This document shows, piece by piece, positions 31,229 to 43,695 of a stretch of 64,000 bases of DNA (the stretch's first letter is position 1; every line of letters begins with the position of its first letter). The notes under the pieces are model-generated. The model saw nothing but the letters and a program-made list of their open reading frames with translations, had not been told where the DNA came from and made no database searches. The translations under genes and the position numbers were made by a program. The DNA is from Dryococelus australis (Eukaryota > Arthropoda > Insecta > Phasmatodea > Phasmatidae): positions 277,590,016-277,654,015 of the forward strand of contig CM056993.1 in NCBI GenBank assembly GCA_029891345.1, in the 5' to 3' direction.

Positions 31229-33290
31229 TCAAATTTTTTTTAATTTAATAGAGTGTTTCATCTTATTTCTGTACTTTCCATTATTCATTTTTCTACTCAA
31301 ATTTATTGTAATAAAGCCATAATCTTCATCCCAACGTTTTTCACCAATCTCTTTAAATTTTTCATATGGCATATCTCCACCAACAAAATCATTATAAATG
31401 TGCTTTAAATTAGTATCATATGTTTGAGCTAAATAAAATACATCTAAATTTCTATGTCTTCTTCTAGTGAAATAATCATGCACAATCAGTGGCGGATGGT
31501 GACTTTTGAAACTTGAAGGCTGTAGTGATCCTAACTCATATGATTACAAATGTCATTTTTTTAAAAGGCACAGTGATAAGTATATTGCGTACGACAGCCT
31601 TAAGTAAGTGTAGCTTACATAGCTAAATACAAAAAATAAGTGTGGTTGTTTGAAGAAAGATGTATCACTGCCCGATTTGTAATGGTCAACATACTGTGGC
31701 CACTGATTCAGATCTAATCAATACCACAGGTATGTATTTGTTTAAAGTTTGTTTAGGTTATATGCCTTCCTACCAGTACCTACATGGTGTGGTACCTTAC
31801 ACGAGACGACGAGAGATAACATAATAATACAAATTCTACCATACTAATGATGATAATAACTTAAATATATTAAGACAAATATTTTTGAAACCAAATACTA
31901 ATTTACATAGCCTACAGTACATACAAAATTCATGTCAAATTTAAATTACAGGATGAAAGTGGCATATCTTAATTAATATATTTGTAAAAAAATTCATTCG
32001 TCAACCTGTACGCGCTAACTGGCCATGTATATTCACCTTACCAAGCAATGGAAATTTAATGGCATTTTTATATTTTCCGAACATGATTTATGTATTTTAA
32101 CTTTGTCTTCCAAATGTTTTAAATCTTTCACCCTATTGACAGTCCTCACAAGATCATTAGGTTTCATTAGCAAAAATTATTTATCAAAACAACACATTTA
32201 CAACATCACACCCGCATAGCCAGTCCCCGAAATTGTATGTACTTACGTCGAATTTTCTCGTATACGAACCATTTACTACCTTGGCTTTGTTGTTGAACTA
32301 TATTTAACTGTGGCCTTGCTGGTCCCAGATTCTGTAGCTCTAGTTAATTCTCGTAATTAAAAATCTTTGTCGTAATAAGGTTTAAAATGTTACTCGCCGA
32401 ATTAACAATTATTTACAAGTTTACACAAAACGACATTAACAACAATTTAACCCTGCTTCTGACCGATGCTCATAGCTCATCATTAATTAACAACAAACTT
32501 ATTCAGAGTATTACACACTATATTTAAAGCTCACGCGAGTTTCAACGATATCTATAAATAAGAAATATTCGAAATAAATACAAGAATTGTTAAGAAATGT
32601 GTTTTAAAAACTGCAAAAGAGTGGAGCGCGAAAGCGTGCTTACAAAACATGTATTTTTGGTACCTATGTTACGGTCTTCTCTCTCTACTAGCTCTACCCA
32701 CTTCGGGGCGAAGAATCTGCCACCCCACCACTCGACATTTCCAAAAACATTTCTCTTGTGACAAGAGTCTGGTCCATCTCAAAAATATTTGCTGCTAAAT
32801 AACCTCCGTATTCGTACCCAGTATTATTTACTGGGTAGCAGATAAGTAAAGGTATGTGTTCTGAGATTTTATTTGGAGGACTGCGCCCCGTAACCGTACC
32901 TCACCAGACGCCACTGCGAACAATATCTTGGTCATCTAAAATATCATCATCAAATATAACTAGAGAATCATTTTCACATTGATATAAAGGAGTCATTTCA
33001 TCATTACTATTTTTTAAATATGCAATTTTTTCTTTAACTTTAAGACTTTTGGATAATATATTAAAATCATTTTGTAACTTAATATATTTTGGATGTTAAA
33101 ACTTTTTGAACAAACATGCAATTTATTAAAATTTATCCATCCTACATTATAAATCAATTTTACCATCAAATTAGTTTTTTACACAATTGCTTGGACTTAT
33201 TATTATAGCCCTTATGTTATTAGGCAATAATTGACCATTATTTTTAATTTCGAAATTACCATTGTTAATTAAAACACCGACACTTCTGCA
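31229..33290 (-). pseudogene. ATP: Polinton packaging ATPase (FtsK/HerA type), interrupted
   Basis: On the minus strand the N-terminal part (LLPNNIRAIIISPSNC) leads into the Walker A loop. A frame change falls inside the loop and the first Gly is replaced. Walker B follows as SLVIFDDDILDDQDIV (about 32930-32977). There a 1430-bp hAT-like element is inserted. The frame resumes at 31483 with HDYFTRRRHRNLDVFYLAQT, the family's conserved block after Walker B, and ends at 31229. The coding part totals about 630 bp, normal for this roughly 210-residue ATPase, which pumps DNA into capsids in related viruses. The insertion, frame change and Walker A damage make it non-functional. Confidence 0.9.
31487..32916. 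mobile_element. hAT-like non-autonomous element, 1430 bp, inside ATPase
   Basis: Ends CAGTGGCGGATGGTG (31487-31501) and, mirrored, CACCAGACGCCACTG (32902-32916). Flanks TGCACAAT (31479-31486) and CGAACAAT (32917-32924) agree at 6 of 8 positions, fitting an aged 8-bp target duplication of the hAT type. The two flanks are adjacent parts of the ATPase reading frame. No transposase frame is visible. The same left end (CAGTGGCGGCAGGTGACTTTTGAAACTGGGAGGGCTGTAG) starts at 63923. Confidence 0.85.
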
Positions 33291-33294
33291 CTGA

Positions 33295-33955
33295 AGAAGC
33301 TTCATTATGATATAGTCCGTAATGGAAAATCGATTGCATTAGTTAGTTCAGATACAAAAATTTTTACTCCCAATATAGACAATAGTATTATAACCACAAT
33401 TGAAAAATTGAGTCCTGTTGTTGATAAAAATGAAGTTGCAATTATTCCTAGAGGTCAATATGATATTAACTCTTTGAAAGAAACTATAAATGCAATCGAT
33501 CCATTTTCAACAAACAATATTGAGTTAACATCAGATAATGTGAAAAACAGAATATCTATTAAATCTAAGTTCGATATTAAATATGATGATCGACCATGTG
33601 ATATTCTTGGTTTTGAAATAAATATGCTTATTGAAAGAAACGAAATTGTTGTAGGTACTAAGTTACCCAATTTTAATCCACTTTAAACAATAAATATTCA
33701 TTGTAATTTAGACTAGGGAATATTCATAAAGTAAGATGAATTTAATCATTTAGAAACAGATATAATTGCTAGTTTTCCACCAAAAACTATGTTTGGCTTT
33801 AGAAATTATACTAGTTATGAGCCTGCATATCCAATTTTTATAGAATCAATAATGAATGCTTTGACCACATTGTTTTAGAAACTAGGAATGAAAATGGCAA
33901 CTGGTTAATTTTGACGGTGCTGATATTGATATTCTTTTAGAAACAAAAGTTGTTT
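33295..33955 (+). pseudogene. Polinton gene between ATPase and polymerase, unknown
   Basis: Divergent from the ATPase. A frame running from about 33305 reads YDIVRNGKSIALVSSDTKIF and passes through Met 33408 to RGQYDINSLKETINAI and KFDIKYDDRPCDILGFEINM, stopping at 33684. Further broken pieces (IIASFPPKTMFGFRNYTSYE) reach about 33955. The block 'P.G.Y.I..L...I' followed by a 'LGF' block and then 'SF.P....G.....' resembles a protein found in this slot in insect Polintons. It may be a minor virion component. I cannot name it with confidence. Confidence 0.5.
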
Positions 33956-33959
33956 AATA

Positions 33960-34396
33960 TTATCTGTTTCGATAACCATATGACACTGTATCTATTTTAT
34001 TTTATAGTATAATTCTTTTGTCGTCATTAGGACTTAATGCTATTTTATTAACTTCGATTGTATATATTTCATGCTTTTTGCTACTTATTAAATTCATTGT
34101 TCTATATTGTATTTTTTTCATTAAACAAGCTATTCTTATAGTCATCAAATGATATTCTCTTATTGACTACACACCTCTTTATTCCTTTAGCTTTTTTGTT
34201 TTCTTTATCGTCAACTCTATATGCATACATTTTTGCTCTTAAACCAAAAAATTCTTTCATTATTTTGCCATTACATTCGTCTTTCATCTCAAATAAAAAC
34301 TTTTTTATTTATTTGAGGTATGTTATAGATTTTGTCAGTTGGATAATAACTTGTATCAAATGTATCTAACATTGTTTTCAAACCTTCGTAAAAATC

Positions 34397-34449
<53 letters not shown>

Positions 34450-37400
34450 GTTATCAAGATACTGATATATATATATATATATCTCAGTATCTTGATAACA
34501 TAATTCTATTTTATCTCCATATTTTGGTTTTCATAACTTTATAATGGAAATCATACATCAAGTCTTTTTATATGTCTAAAATTGACATGCTAACATAAAT
34601 AGGTTTATTAAATTTTACATTTGTTTTATTCATATGTATAGCTGCAAGGTTTTCATTAAATATATTGTACTTTTCTTAAAAAAATTTTTTGCTATTAATT
34701 GTTCACATTTTTCTAATTTGCTATTAATTTTATTTCCACTCTGTTTCTTATGTTTTCCATAGTTTTGCCGAACACAGAATTATTCATCAGCTTATAAAAA
34801 TCTTTTTCAAAGTGAATTTTAGAATTAGTTCGTATCATTATATTTAAATCTATATATTTCTTCAACCAATCAGACTGATTAAACCTCAACATTCTATGTA
34901 TTTTAGTAACTTCTAATCCATTCTTTAGGCATTGTTTTAAATTACATTAGTGTATTACATAATTTTCTTTTTTATGTAAAGTTGCTAATAATTTAGACTG
35001 CTTTGTTTTTGGAACTACCTTATTTTCTGGGCAAAAAGGTAGATCTTTATGTAATTTATGTAGTTTCTTAGGATATTCCGAATCAACTTCTAATGAAGAG
35101 AATCATCATCCAAATTTAATATATATTGATTGTAAAATTGAAGTGCTGTATAATTTTCCCGTTCGAAACCACCACATGGTAAATATTGAGACATTGCCCA
35201 GGCATATACATTATTAGAATCTAGATATGCTAAATAGTTGGACTCTCGATCAGAGTTAAAAACTTCAAAATATTTATCATTCGCTTTAACATTTCGCTTA
35301 CAGCATTGTGATATTCCACCTCTAATACCTTTTTCTATCATTAAAATCATGTAAGAATCGTGTAATAAATCTAATGGTGGTTTAGTCATTTTTAACATTG
35401 CTTCCCACGATAAACCTGGCGCTGTGAAATACCATGCTGGATCAGATTCATATGGATTTATACATGTTTTCCAAAAATTTTCAAAAATATCTGCTAACAG
35501 TAATACATCCTTTTTAAAACATAAATCGTGATATTCACCAACATTATTAATATTAAATTGATTCCATACATGTTTTGCATGCTCATAATCGTAGTCAGTT
35601 ATATCAGATTAATTTAGTTTATTATAAAATTCGCTTTTTGGTGGAAGCATAGTATCGTTAAATTTTTTCCGGCTATCCGTATAATCTTATAGATAGACGC
35701 CCTTTTTGGTAACTAAATCTACTTGATCTTTTGGAAAATGTTTACATGTGTGTCTCATTTGTTCTTTAGTTAAATAAGATGATAATTTGTCCAAACTGCT
35801 AGCCATTAATTTAAGTGTGTCTATAATGATTATTTTTTAATTTTCTATTTGTTTCTCAAAACTAATAAACTTTTATTCATTATTTGCAATTAAAACTATA
35901 TCTTTTTCACCATAGCCTAGCTCTTTAATAAATAAAGGAGCATCATAACCAGCAAAATTATGAAAATAAATTGGTACAAAGTTGGGCAATTTTAACTGTA
36001 GATTACAATCATTGCATACAGGGTTGATGAATTTACCAGTTAAATGATCATGATGTCACACTTTTTTATTATACTTCGAATATTCGCCTTTACATACAGT
36101 TCATTTTTTAGATATATTATATAATTCGTTTTATTCTTTTGTAAGGAGTCGCATTGATTCAATTTGTGAATATATTTCCCCAATTCTTTCTATTTCCCTT
36201 TTTATTGATTGTATACAAATTTTATGAGCATTTGGACCACGATATACAACTGGTGGTTTATAACCACCATAAACAGATAGCAGATATAAACAGATATAAT
36301 AGCAAAAACCAAATGCTTCATGTAATTGATATTTAATAGTATATGATTCATCGTTTACCTTTAAATCAATGTTATGTATTTGATCATTAGTAATATTATA
36401 CCTTTCTTTAAGTATTTCCTAATAAAGGTAATTATCAATATCATCTTCAATTAAAACCGGATATTTTTTAATTAATTTATACTCGTATAATTCCCTACGA
36501 TTTGGCTTAGATGTCGATATTTTCTTTAATACTGATTCAAAATTGGCATATACTGCGAACGGAACGTTCATTGTATGTTTATAATTTGAAAAATATTTCC
36601 TCTCCTTTCGCAGGTATATTGACTTTTACTGCTTTATTTTTAGAGCAGTATTCTGTGTGTTTACTTAATTTCTCTTGAAAATAAAATAATCGATGACACA
36701 TATCACATATATAAGCTTTACATTTATGATTATCTTTTGCATTGAAAGCAGTTTCGATAAATCTTTTATCCAACAGTAATGCGAGATTTGTGCAGCTGCA
36801 CCTGCTTTATCAGATTCAAAATAAAGTAAATTTATATATTTATCCTTTTTACTTTTTGTAATCTTAAGTGGCTAAACTGTGGCGTCCTTACCTTCAATAG
36901 AATATATATTTATAGAAACATCAATTTCCTGTTTGATTTTTGGTATGTCAATTTTAATAGGATATTCATATTTAACTATTATTTTGTCAATATTAAGCCC
37001 CACATTTTTATATTTAGTTACTCTGTCTGAATTTTGGTCTGCTGGAAACAGTGCAGATTTTATTACCCAAAGAAAGCATTTTCGATCATCATTTTTAACA
37101 TTTATGCATCCTTTCTTATTCTTAATAACTTCTGGTAATTCTATATATGATAAGCCATATAATGGATTATACTTATTTATAGCTAAATGTATTCCAATTA
37201 TTCTATCTAATGTCCAGCCTGAACCTCTTCTTTGAAATTCAGATAATTGTGTAGTTATTTCTTGTATTATGAATTTATAAATCCTTTTAATATCTCCTTC
37301 ATTCGACGCTGTATAATTGGGTGATTGAAATGTAAATAATTCTACTTGACTATTATCTTGCTTACGGCAATTGGTATATAATTTAATACTGGTTTTCAGC

Positions 37401-37645
37401 CCTCTAAGGTTCCTAAGATTAGTGCGTATTATCTCAATGCCTTTATGATCGTCTCTAAGCATGACTGCATGACTACATCGTCGGTAAAGGTGACTACACA
37501 ATATACTGACATTATTGTTCAAGATACTCTGTAGCCTCTGTCCATTGGTGTACGACCCTGTGATAATTATCATATACAGTGTACAACCTGTGTAGTTATT
37601 AATTAATCCTTCATTCATGTGGGACCATTGCCCTAAGGAGTTCAT
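33960..37645 (-). pseudogene. POLB: Protein-primed-type family B DNA polymerase (PolB)
   Basis: Minus strand, first Met 37645, last stop 33960-33962, about 1.2 kilo-residues, normal for Polinton PolB. In order: an N-terminal region with GSGWTLDRIIGIHLAINKYN and YIELPEVIKNKKGCINVKND (36990-37240); a Cys/His block (YICDMCHRLFYFQEKLSKHT, 36650-36720); exonuclease motif I reading VYANFES, with Asn where Asp is expected (codon 36542-36544); palm motif A, YLDSNNVYAWAMSQYLP (about 35165-35220); KPIYVSMSILDI (about 34580); the motif C site, disrupted by (AT)n; the thumb block KDECNGKIMKEFFGLRAKMY (about 34230-34290); and a conserved tail with [13 protein letters not shown]. At least ten stops or frame changes are spread through it. 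In live elements it replicates the transposon from its ends. Confidence 0.92.
34398..34505. repeat. (AT)n plus inverted TTATCAAGATACTG in PolB motif C
   Basis: (AT)24 at 34400-34446 is followed by TGTTATCAAGATACTGA (34449-34465), a second (AT)n, and the mirror TCAGTATCTTGATAACA (34484-34500). The unit was duplicated head-to-head at the place where the polymerase YTDTDS-type motif would lie. Confidence 0.9.
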
Positions 37646-37656
37646 TTTCCTTTTTT

Positions 37657-37669
37657 TCCACCAGTGTAG
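37657..37669. repeat. Polinton right inverted-repeat tip (candidate)
   Basis: TCCACCAGTGTAG, the mirror of 25436-25448, placed 12 bp outside the first Met of the polymerase reading frame. Confidence 0.55.
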
Positions 37670-37710
37670 TTATGTTTGTTCACAAACACAAGCATTTCTG
37701 CTTGAAAAGT

Positions 37711-37830
37711 CTGCTTTGAAGTAAAATCTGCTTAAATGTGGTTGTGTTTTACGGTGTTATTTTAGGAGAAAAAAATTAACAGGACAGGATTGTAGCAAGT
37801 TTTCTTTGGTTGGTATTAAGAATTATCAGG
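37711..37830 (+). repeat. Dispersed repeat shared with 2128-2245
   Basis: GCTTTGAAGTAAAATCTGCTTAAATGTGGTTGTG and AAAAATTAACAGGACAGGA repeat the order seen at 2128-2245. This starts about 40 bp outside the Polinton's right end. Confidence 0.6.
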
Positions 37831-40650
37831 TGAATCGTGAATCGTAAATCCAGAAAACCTAGTTTCGTGTGCAAGAACTGCGGATAATGCATAATTATTA
37901 ATGCATAGTGTCTTAATTCTACACCTAGTCTTAGTCATCAGAGCAGAGTTGGGAGAAGCTTGCGAGAGTCTGATAAGGTGTTGCATTCTGATATTAAGAG
38001 TATTCGACAGCATAATATTGTAAATAGGACTGGCTGATTTATTCAGTCATCTAATGATATGAGATGTTAAATAATGGCTAATAATTTCCACTGAGTATTT
38101 TAAATTAGTGGTGATATGGAACTGTATTGTGAAAAATATAGCTCTAAAAGTTTCTGTATTATTCTAAATAGTAGTAATATTAAACTCATCTCTCTTATTT
38201 GATTAATATCTCTATTCTTTACGAAGTTGGCTACGGCCGGGCACTTGTAAATGTGTGTGTGTTTGCATATACATACCTACTGTGCTGCAAGCCGACAAAA
38301 ATAACTACAGATTACCAACATCTCGTGTTTAAAGAACACCCTCCTCTGTCGTTTAGAAAAAATATATATATAAGGACGAGGAGTGAAGAAAAATTGTGCT
38401 CCGATACCTGCGAAAAATTATAAACGCATACCAAATCAAATATACATTTGATGCTGCAGAATGTAAAAAATAAATGACAGAGCATGAAACGTGTTATATC
38501 AAGGACGATTATATATGCGAAATGATAAAACATTTTAATTTACAGTCGAACGAACGCTGTATTTACACAAACTTAACAGAGTGTAAGTGTTCTGTTACAT
38601 GTTCACAAACAAATGTTACCGTTCTTATTGTTATAGATGGTTCTTGGTTTATTTAGTATTTGTGAAGCGCTGTTTGTAGTTTCATTTTTAAGTTAGAAAC
38701 TCTCTAAGTGTTTGTTTCAATTTTTTTCCCATATTGAAATTTTATGCTGTCGTTTTTTAGGTTTAATCGAATGTTCGCCTTAGTTTGTGATCGTTAAAAA
38801 AATACGCGAATAGCTAACCAATATAATTGTAAAGCATCATGAAATAATTAAACTCTCAAACATAAATTTGAAGCTATTTTTATACATCTATTGTAACGCT
38901 TCATACGTAAGGCGTATAAGGGTTGTTGTCTAGTTTATTTTTACTATATTTGGTCTCTGTAGGCCTATGTCATTTCGTGTGTTATGACAATTATTTAAAT
39001 CGCAGCTAAATTTCAATTGAGATCAATTTTAATGGATTTTGGTACAGCTCGTAATAATTTTGTTTTAATATGTTATGTAAATTCTTGTTGCAAACAGATA
39101 TGCAGGTGTGTTTGATGAAATATATTTCATGTAGGCATGGAAAGTTAAGTGTTGTCAATGTTGATGTTTATGGTAACTATGGCAACAAGCGTGTATGTGC
39201 CGTAGCAGGCTGCGCGACCTCGGACCAGTCAGAAAAATAGGATATAGTGAAGTTAGGATAAAATTGATGGATGCTAATATTTCTGAAAAATGGAAGGTGA
39301 ACATATTGCTGGGATTCTATCAGGACTAGACTAAACTGAGCAAACAAGACGTCAGTGTTCCTGTTCAACGAGATCTGTGAGCATGCCGGAAATTTAATTC
39401 AAATAAATTCAAGTAAGATCGTTTGAGGCAGTAGTTTGACAGCGAATCTAAGGTATGCCTGTTTATAACATGATATGCGGTCTTGCGTTCAGTTTGATTT
39501 ACATGCAGTAGCCTGCCACGCCATACATGCTCAAAAATTTATAAATTAAATATTCTAACATATATCTGCTTCTGATTACCTCAGTATTTATCAGATGTCT
39601 TCTTTAGTTAAAATACATTTTAAGAGATTAAGTAATGGCAATTTTAGAGTGCAATGGGTGTTCACATTGAGGGTGTGTGTGTATGTCATCTTATCATATT
39701 TTCTGCCCGTGAATAAAATTCATGGCGTGTTGTGTCGTTTGGAACAATAATGATTTTTCTCTGATATTAAAATTTTTAATTTGAATTTCATACCTATTAA
39801 CATTTGAATACGCATGGAGTGCTTGCATGATTTAGCATACGTATTTTCTGGCATGTATTAAGTACTACATCCAAGAACAACAGCGTGGTGCAAATATAGA
39901 TACTATACATTTTACTGATTGGAAGATTTAATTTCTTTACAATCTACAGCCACTACATACACAACAATCAAGAAATCAGGTTTATGTAGGGCCTACTACT
40001 TTAGTATAACAACAAATGGGAACCTCGAAGATTTAAAGTTCCTTAAGAGAAAAATTATATTTGCCGAAAATGACGAAATTTTAATATATTATCAGTATTT
40101 AAGCTTGATAAATTACCTTGACCTAATTCCTTGTCAAGATCTCCGGCTCTTGCTAAATTAGGTATAATTTCAGGTGTCCTCTGGAAGTGAAAGAAAAATT
40201 AGTGCAGTTTACTTTAAATATTCAATTACCACTCGCCTGAGGCCTAGTTCTAAACACACAAACATAAAATCCATCATTATCCATACAGCTTTCACATGAG
40301 AGATTTCTTGAGGTAATAGAAAAATTATACTATATACTTATAGAACATAAAATTCTTCTTCATTACATCATAATTCTTATTCTATGTCTTACACAATCTA
40401 ATACTAAGAACACTTATTCAAAAATTGAATTGAATAATCATAAAATTCAATCATAAAACTACAGTTCTTGCAACCAGTTCATTTTTTAAAAGCACGCTAT
40501 ATACATAATTATTTTACTTCTAACAAAATTTTTCATACACAACAAACAATTACACCGAGCATTTCAAAAATCAAAAGAAACAAAAATATTTTACTCTTCG
40601 CACAGACATAGATTACAAAAAAAAAAAAAATCACTAACGCGCATAAATTT
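37830..40650. other. No gene recognised
   Basis: AT-rich DNA. Frames up to 80 codons without motifs; no clear repeats beyond short A/T runs. Confidence 0.4.
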
Positions 40651-40655
40651 AAATG

Positions 40656-41210
40656 TACACTCTAAACCTGAATCAGTGAGAATTTCACTATTCCAATCAG
40701 TTAAATTTATCTGACTGATACAACAGTCACTTCAGTGAATTTTACTGGTGAAACAGTGAAAAAATGCCATATTTCCTTCACTGATTGATTCAGTGACATT
40801 TCCCACTGATTCGTCAGTCATTTTTTTCCACTGTTTCCTCAGTGGCTTATTTTTTGACTGATGGACCAGTGAAACATCTCACCAACTTGCTCCGTCTCTA
40901 ATTATTTTTGACTGATGTATCAGTGAAACTGCGTGTAAAAATGGCTGTAGAACATAGTTTAAAAATGGCCGTTAACCAACGTGTATCAAGTGAACTATTA
41001 ACGAATAAACGAATAAAACTAATACAAAATACGTTCTAAAATGTGTTTCATCTTTCAAAACGCCATTCAACGAGGTAATATAAAAAACACACAGCCTTTC
41101 ATTCTGTTCGTACTTCTTTCATTTCGATTCTATATAATCGTTACAACACTCTGTTTAAAGGTTTAAACTGCATTAAATGCGGTGAATAGAGTGTACTAGT
41201 ATGTGTATGC

Positions 41211-41255
<45 letters not shown>

Positions 41256-41695
41256 GTTTAAACTATCCTACTGGTACCAATCAAACCAAACACAAAAAGT
41301 ATGAGCATACAACTTCAAACTACACATTTTCGTAGCAATATAAGACATTTATTCTCCTCTCACAATTTAACTTGGCTTGATAGCCCAGCTGCAGTTTTTT
41401 TTTAATTTTTTAAATTACGGTAAATTGCACAATATAAAGTAAACTATCGTAAATATGTCTCACGTAATTATTTGCCTACATTCAATAAAAGCAATATTTA
41501 ATTCGCCAATGCAGTCGGCCGTCACTTATTCAATCAGTGAAATTGTTTCACGTCACTAATTTAATCAGTGAAATTTTTCCACTGAAACAATCAGTGGTTT
41601 TCCACTGATTATAAGTGGAGCAATTTTCACAGATTAGAGTAGTTGAATTTCACTGCGAATCAATGGTTCCCCACTGACTCGAATTTAGAGTGTAG
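40656..41695. mobile_element. CAGTGAAA-array DNA element (E3)
   Basis: Left end TACACTCTAAACCTGAATCAGTGAGAA; the reverse complement of the right end reads TACACTCTAAATTCGAGTCAGTGGGGAA. Both ends carry arrays of CAGTGAAA/TTTCACTG words every 10-25 bases (40680-40935 and 41525-41680), many as near-palindromes (TTCACTGATTGATTCAGTG). The centre is unrelated AT-rich DNA with a microsatellite. No transposase. Confidence 0.75.
41211..41256. repeat. (GT)n(AT)n microsatellite
   Basis: GT units, then AT units, in the centre of E3. Confidence 0.9.
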
Positions 41696-41699
41696 GTTT

Positions 41700-42580
41700 G
41701 CATTTCACTCTGCATCGTTAAGTAGAATAAAATAATATGTTAATACCTCTTTTCCTTTACATATCAATTTTAACTAATTTTAATAGCGAATTTCTCATGT
41801 TACCTTTCATACGGGACATATACCACTTTTAATATGGGTAGGGGCCTATAATCTTACTTCTCTCAATGTTATTATTACCATTATTAATACTATGATCCGC
41901 ATTACACCACGGGCCTTATTAATATGCATAGCTACTGTATAGGAAGTGCTTAGTCAAACGCTATTGGGGCGCCAAGTTTGCAGCTGCGCGACGTGGTAGT
42001 ATCGCGTTGCCCAAGTCGGCGGACCTGTGACTCAGGACCGGTTCCAACATAATACCCATCACGTAACTACTCGCCGAAAAGCAGTACTAGTAAACGGAGT
42101 TCATCACGCGAACCTCATTCCAAGCGAAGTTTCGTAGGCGTGGCAAACCCGCCTTTTGGGCGCTACGCGAATAAAGGTACTTCCCGGCGCGTGGGTCCGA
42201 CATTCAGGTGTGCCTGAAACAGGTTTGCGCGCTGAGTGCCCGGGAGCGAGGGAGCGATACGGGCGACACTAACACACGCACCAACCGCCTCGTCGTCCCT
42301 ACGCGCTAGACGCTGAACTGGCTTGCAGCGTTTCCGTCATAGCCTTGTGCTGCGCAAAGTAGATCTGTAACTGCCGGACTTTATTACACTCGAGGAAAGC
42401 CTACAGATTTAACTATAGACGTAGGAAACTGCCTCTAAAATGCGGTTTTATTTGCCATTTTACGATTTTCTTTTATCTTTTTCTACATTAATACGATAAA
42501 AGCAAAGCCATACGGCATTATTTTATTGGATTTTACTGTGTGTGGCAAAAAGTTTTATTCACAGAACATTCACCTACTGA
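41700..42580. other. No gene; CpG-rich patch at 41960-42380
   Basis: The patch has frequent CpG (GGGCGCTACGCG, CCCGGCGCGTGGG, GCGAGGGAGCG) unlike its AT-rich surroundings. No exon identified. It could be a promoter, a GC-rich transposon part or unmethylated DNA. Confidence 0.35.
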
Positions 42581-42584
42581 GATA

Positions 42585-42905
42585 CGCGTATACGTTTCTA
42601 GAGGCGTGAAAATTTCGCGAATTCATTTTAGAACAAGTTATACTTTAACAACATATACATATGAGTTGCTATCTCCATTGGACCACGGTTTGTTAGGCAC
42701 GCCCCGGAGCGCTTTCGACCAATAACGAACTTGCAAGTGAAACAAGAAGCAAATACCGTGACACCTGCTCCGGAGTTAAATTGGACCAACAACTAATGAA
42801 CAACTAACAGAGGCTCGAGTACAAGAACTATTGTGGAGTCTGGTTTGTTGACATATGAATACGCGAAATTTCCGGGCCTCTAACGATTTCACAGAAAATA
42901 TTTTA
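42585..42905. mobile_element. MITE family 2, copy
   Basis: GAAAATTTCGCGAATTCATTTTAGAACAAG at the left; TTAGGCACGCCCCGGAGCGCTTTCGACCAATAACGAACTTGCAAG in the middle; GAATACGCGAAATTTCCGGGCCTCTAACG at the right. Same order as the copy at 53430. Confidence 0.8.
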
Positions 42906-43639
42906 GTACGTATTCCTCTTAACCCAGCTAGAAGCGTACCACAAACTTAAAGAGTCGTAATTACAAGCGGTCTTCTAGATTTATCGGATAGGTCATGTCC
43001 TGTTTTATATAATCGATTTTGTATTGAAATATGAAAAAAAAAAATGACTTCTTTTTATCATCATCCCGAATTCGTGTAGGCCCTAAGTGGCACGTATGAC
43101 GCGGAAAGTGAGAGTGTGACTGGTTCGATACCTCCGTCAGCCTAACCTACAAAGATTTTTACCAGTGCAAATTTAGACAGAAAAAAATATACACAAGGGG
43201 ATGAAACTGTTTATTTGAAAAATATATCACTGATTGGGGTAAGGCATTTTTAAGATATTTTGTGGTTTTGCGATACAATACCAATAACTATTTTATAGAA
43301 ACTCCAAATCAGTTTAAAAATAACTCTCGCGTGATTTTTAACGAGTCATTAGCATTTTAACCATAAAATTTGTGCCAAACAAATTCTGAAAAGTTATACG
43401 AGCACAATGTTTGATTTCAGCTAAAGTGTGTGTTTTTTTTTTTTTTTTTAGGAACGCTACGAAGAAATTCCTTTGAAGTGTGGCGTTTTGTTGGCCTGCG
43501 ATTAGGCTTTAACTTCTGGCTATTTTGGATTTCAATTTTATTGTAAATCTTAGAATACGTTTATGACCGAACCATTTGGAAGAAATTTCATGAATTTCAT
43601 CTTTTTCTAATGACATAAAAAACTAATTCGAACTACAGC

Positions 43640-43695
43640 CAAACATGATAACTATGCCGATAAAGTGCTCACTTTATCGTGAAATTACTGTATTT
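43640..43695. mobile_element. MITE family 1 end fragment
   Basis: GATAAAGTGCTCACTTTATCGTGAA carries the family's terminal word as a palindrome (TTC-ACGATAAAGTGAGCACTTTATC). Only one end is present. Confidence 0.6.

Larger units (their letters stand above)
25436..37669. mobile_element. Polinton/Maverick, degenerate, ~12.2 kb
   Basis: The gene set (double-jelly-roll capsid, packaging ATPase, adenovirus-type protease, chromodomain integrase, family B DNA polymerase) is diagnostic of Polintons, virus-like transposons related to adenoviruses and virophages. Short inverted ends CTACACTGGTGGA (25436-25448) and TCCACCAGTGTAG (37657-37669) bracket the set. Beyond 13 bp the match fades, and no 6-bp target duplication is clear. 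The usual terminal inverted repeats of over 100 bp are therefore missing or decayed. Without the nested 1430-bp element the unit is about 10.8 kb, short for the family. Confidence 0.95.

Noticed and set aside
43100..43150. tRNA-like GGTTCGATACC
   Set aside because: B-box-like word only; no A box or cloverleaf could be built around it.
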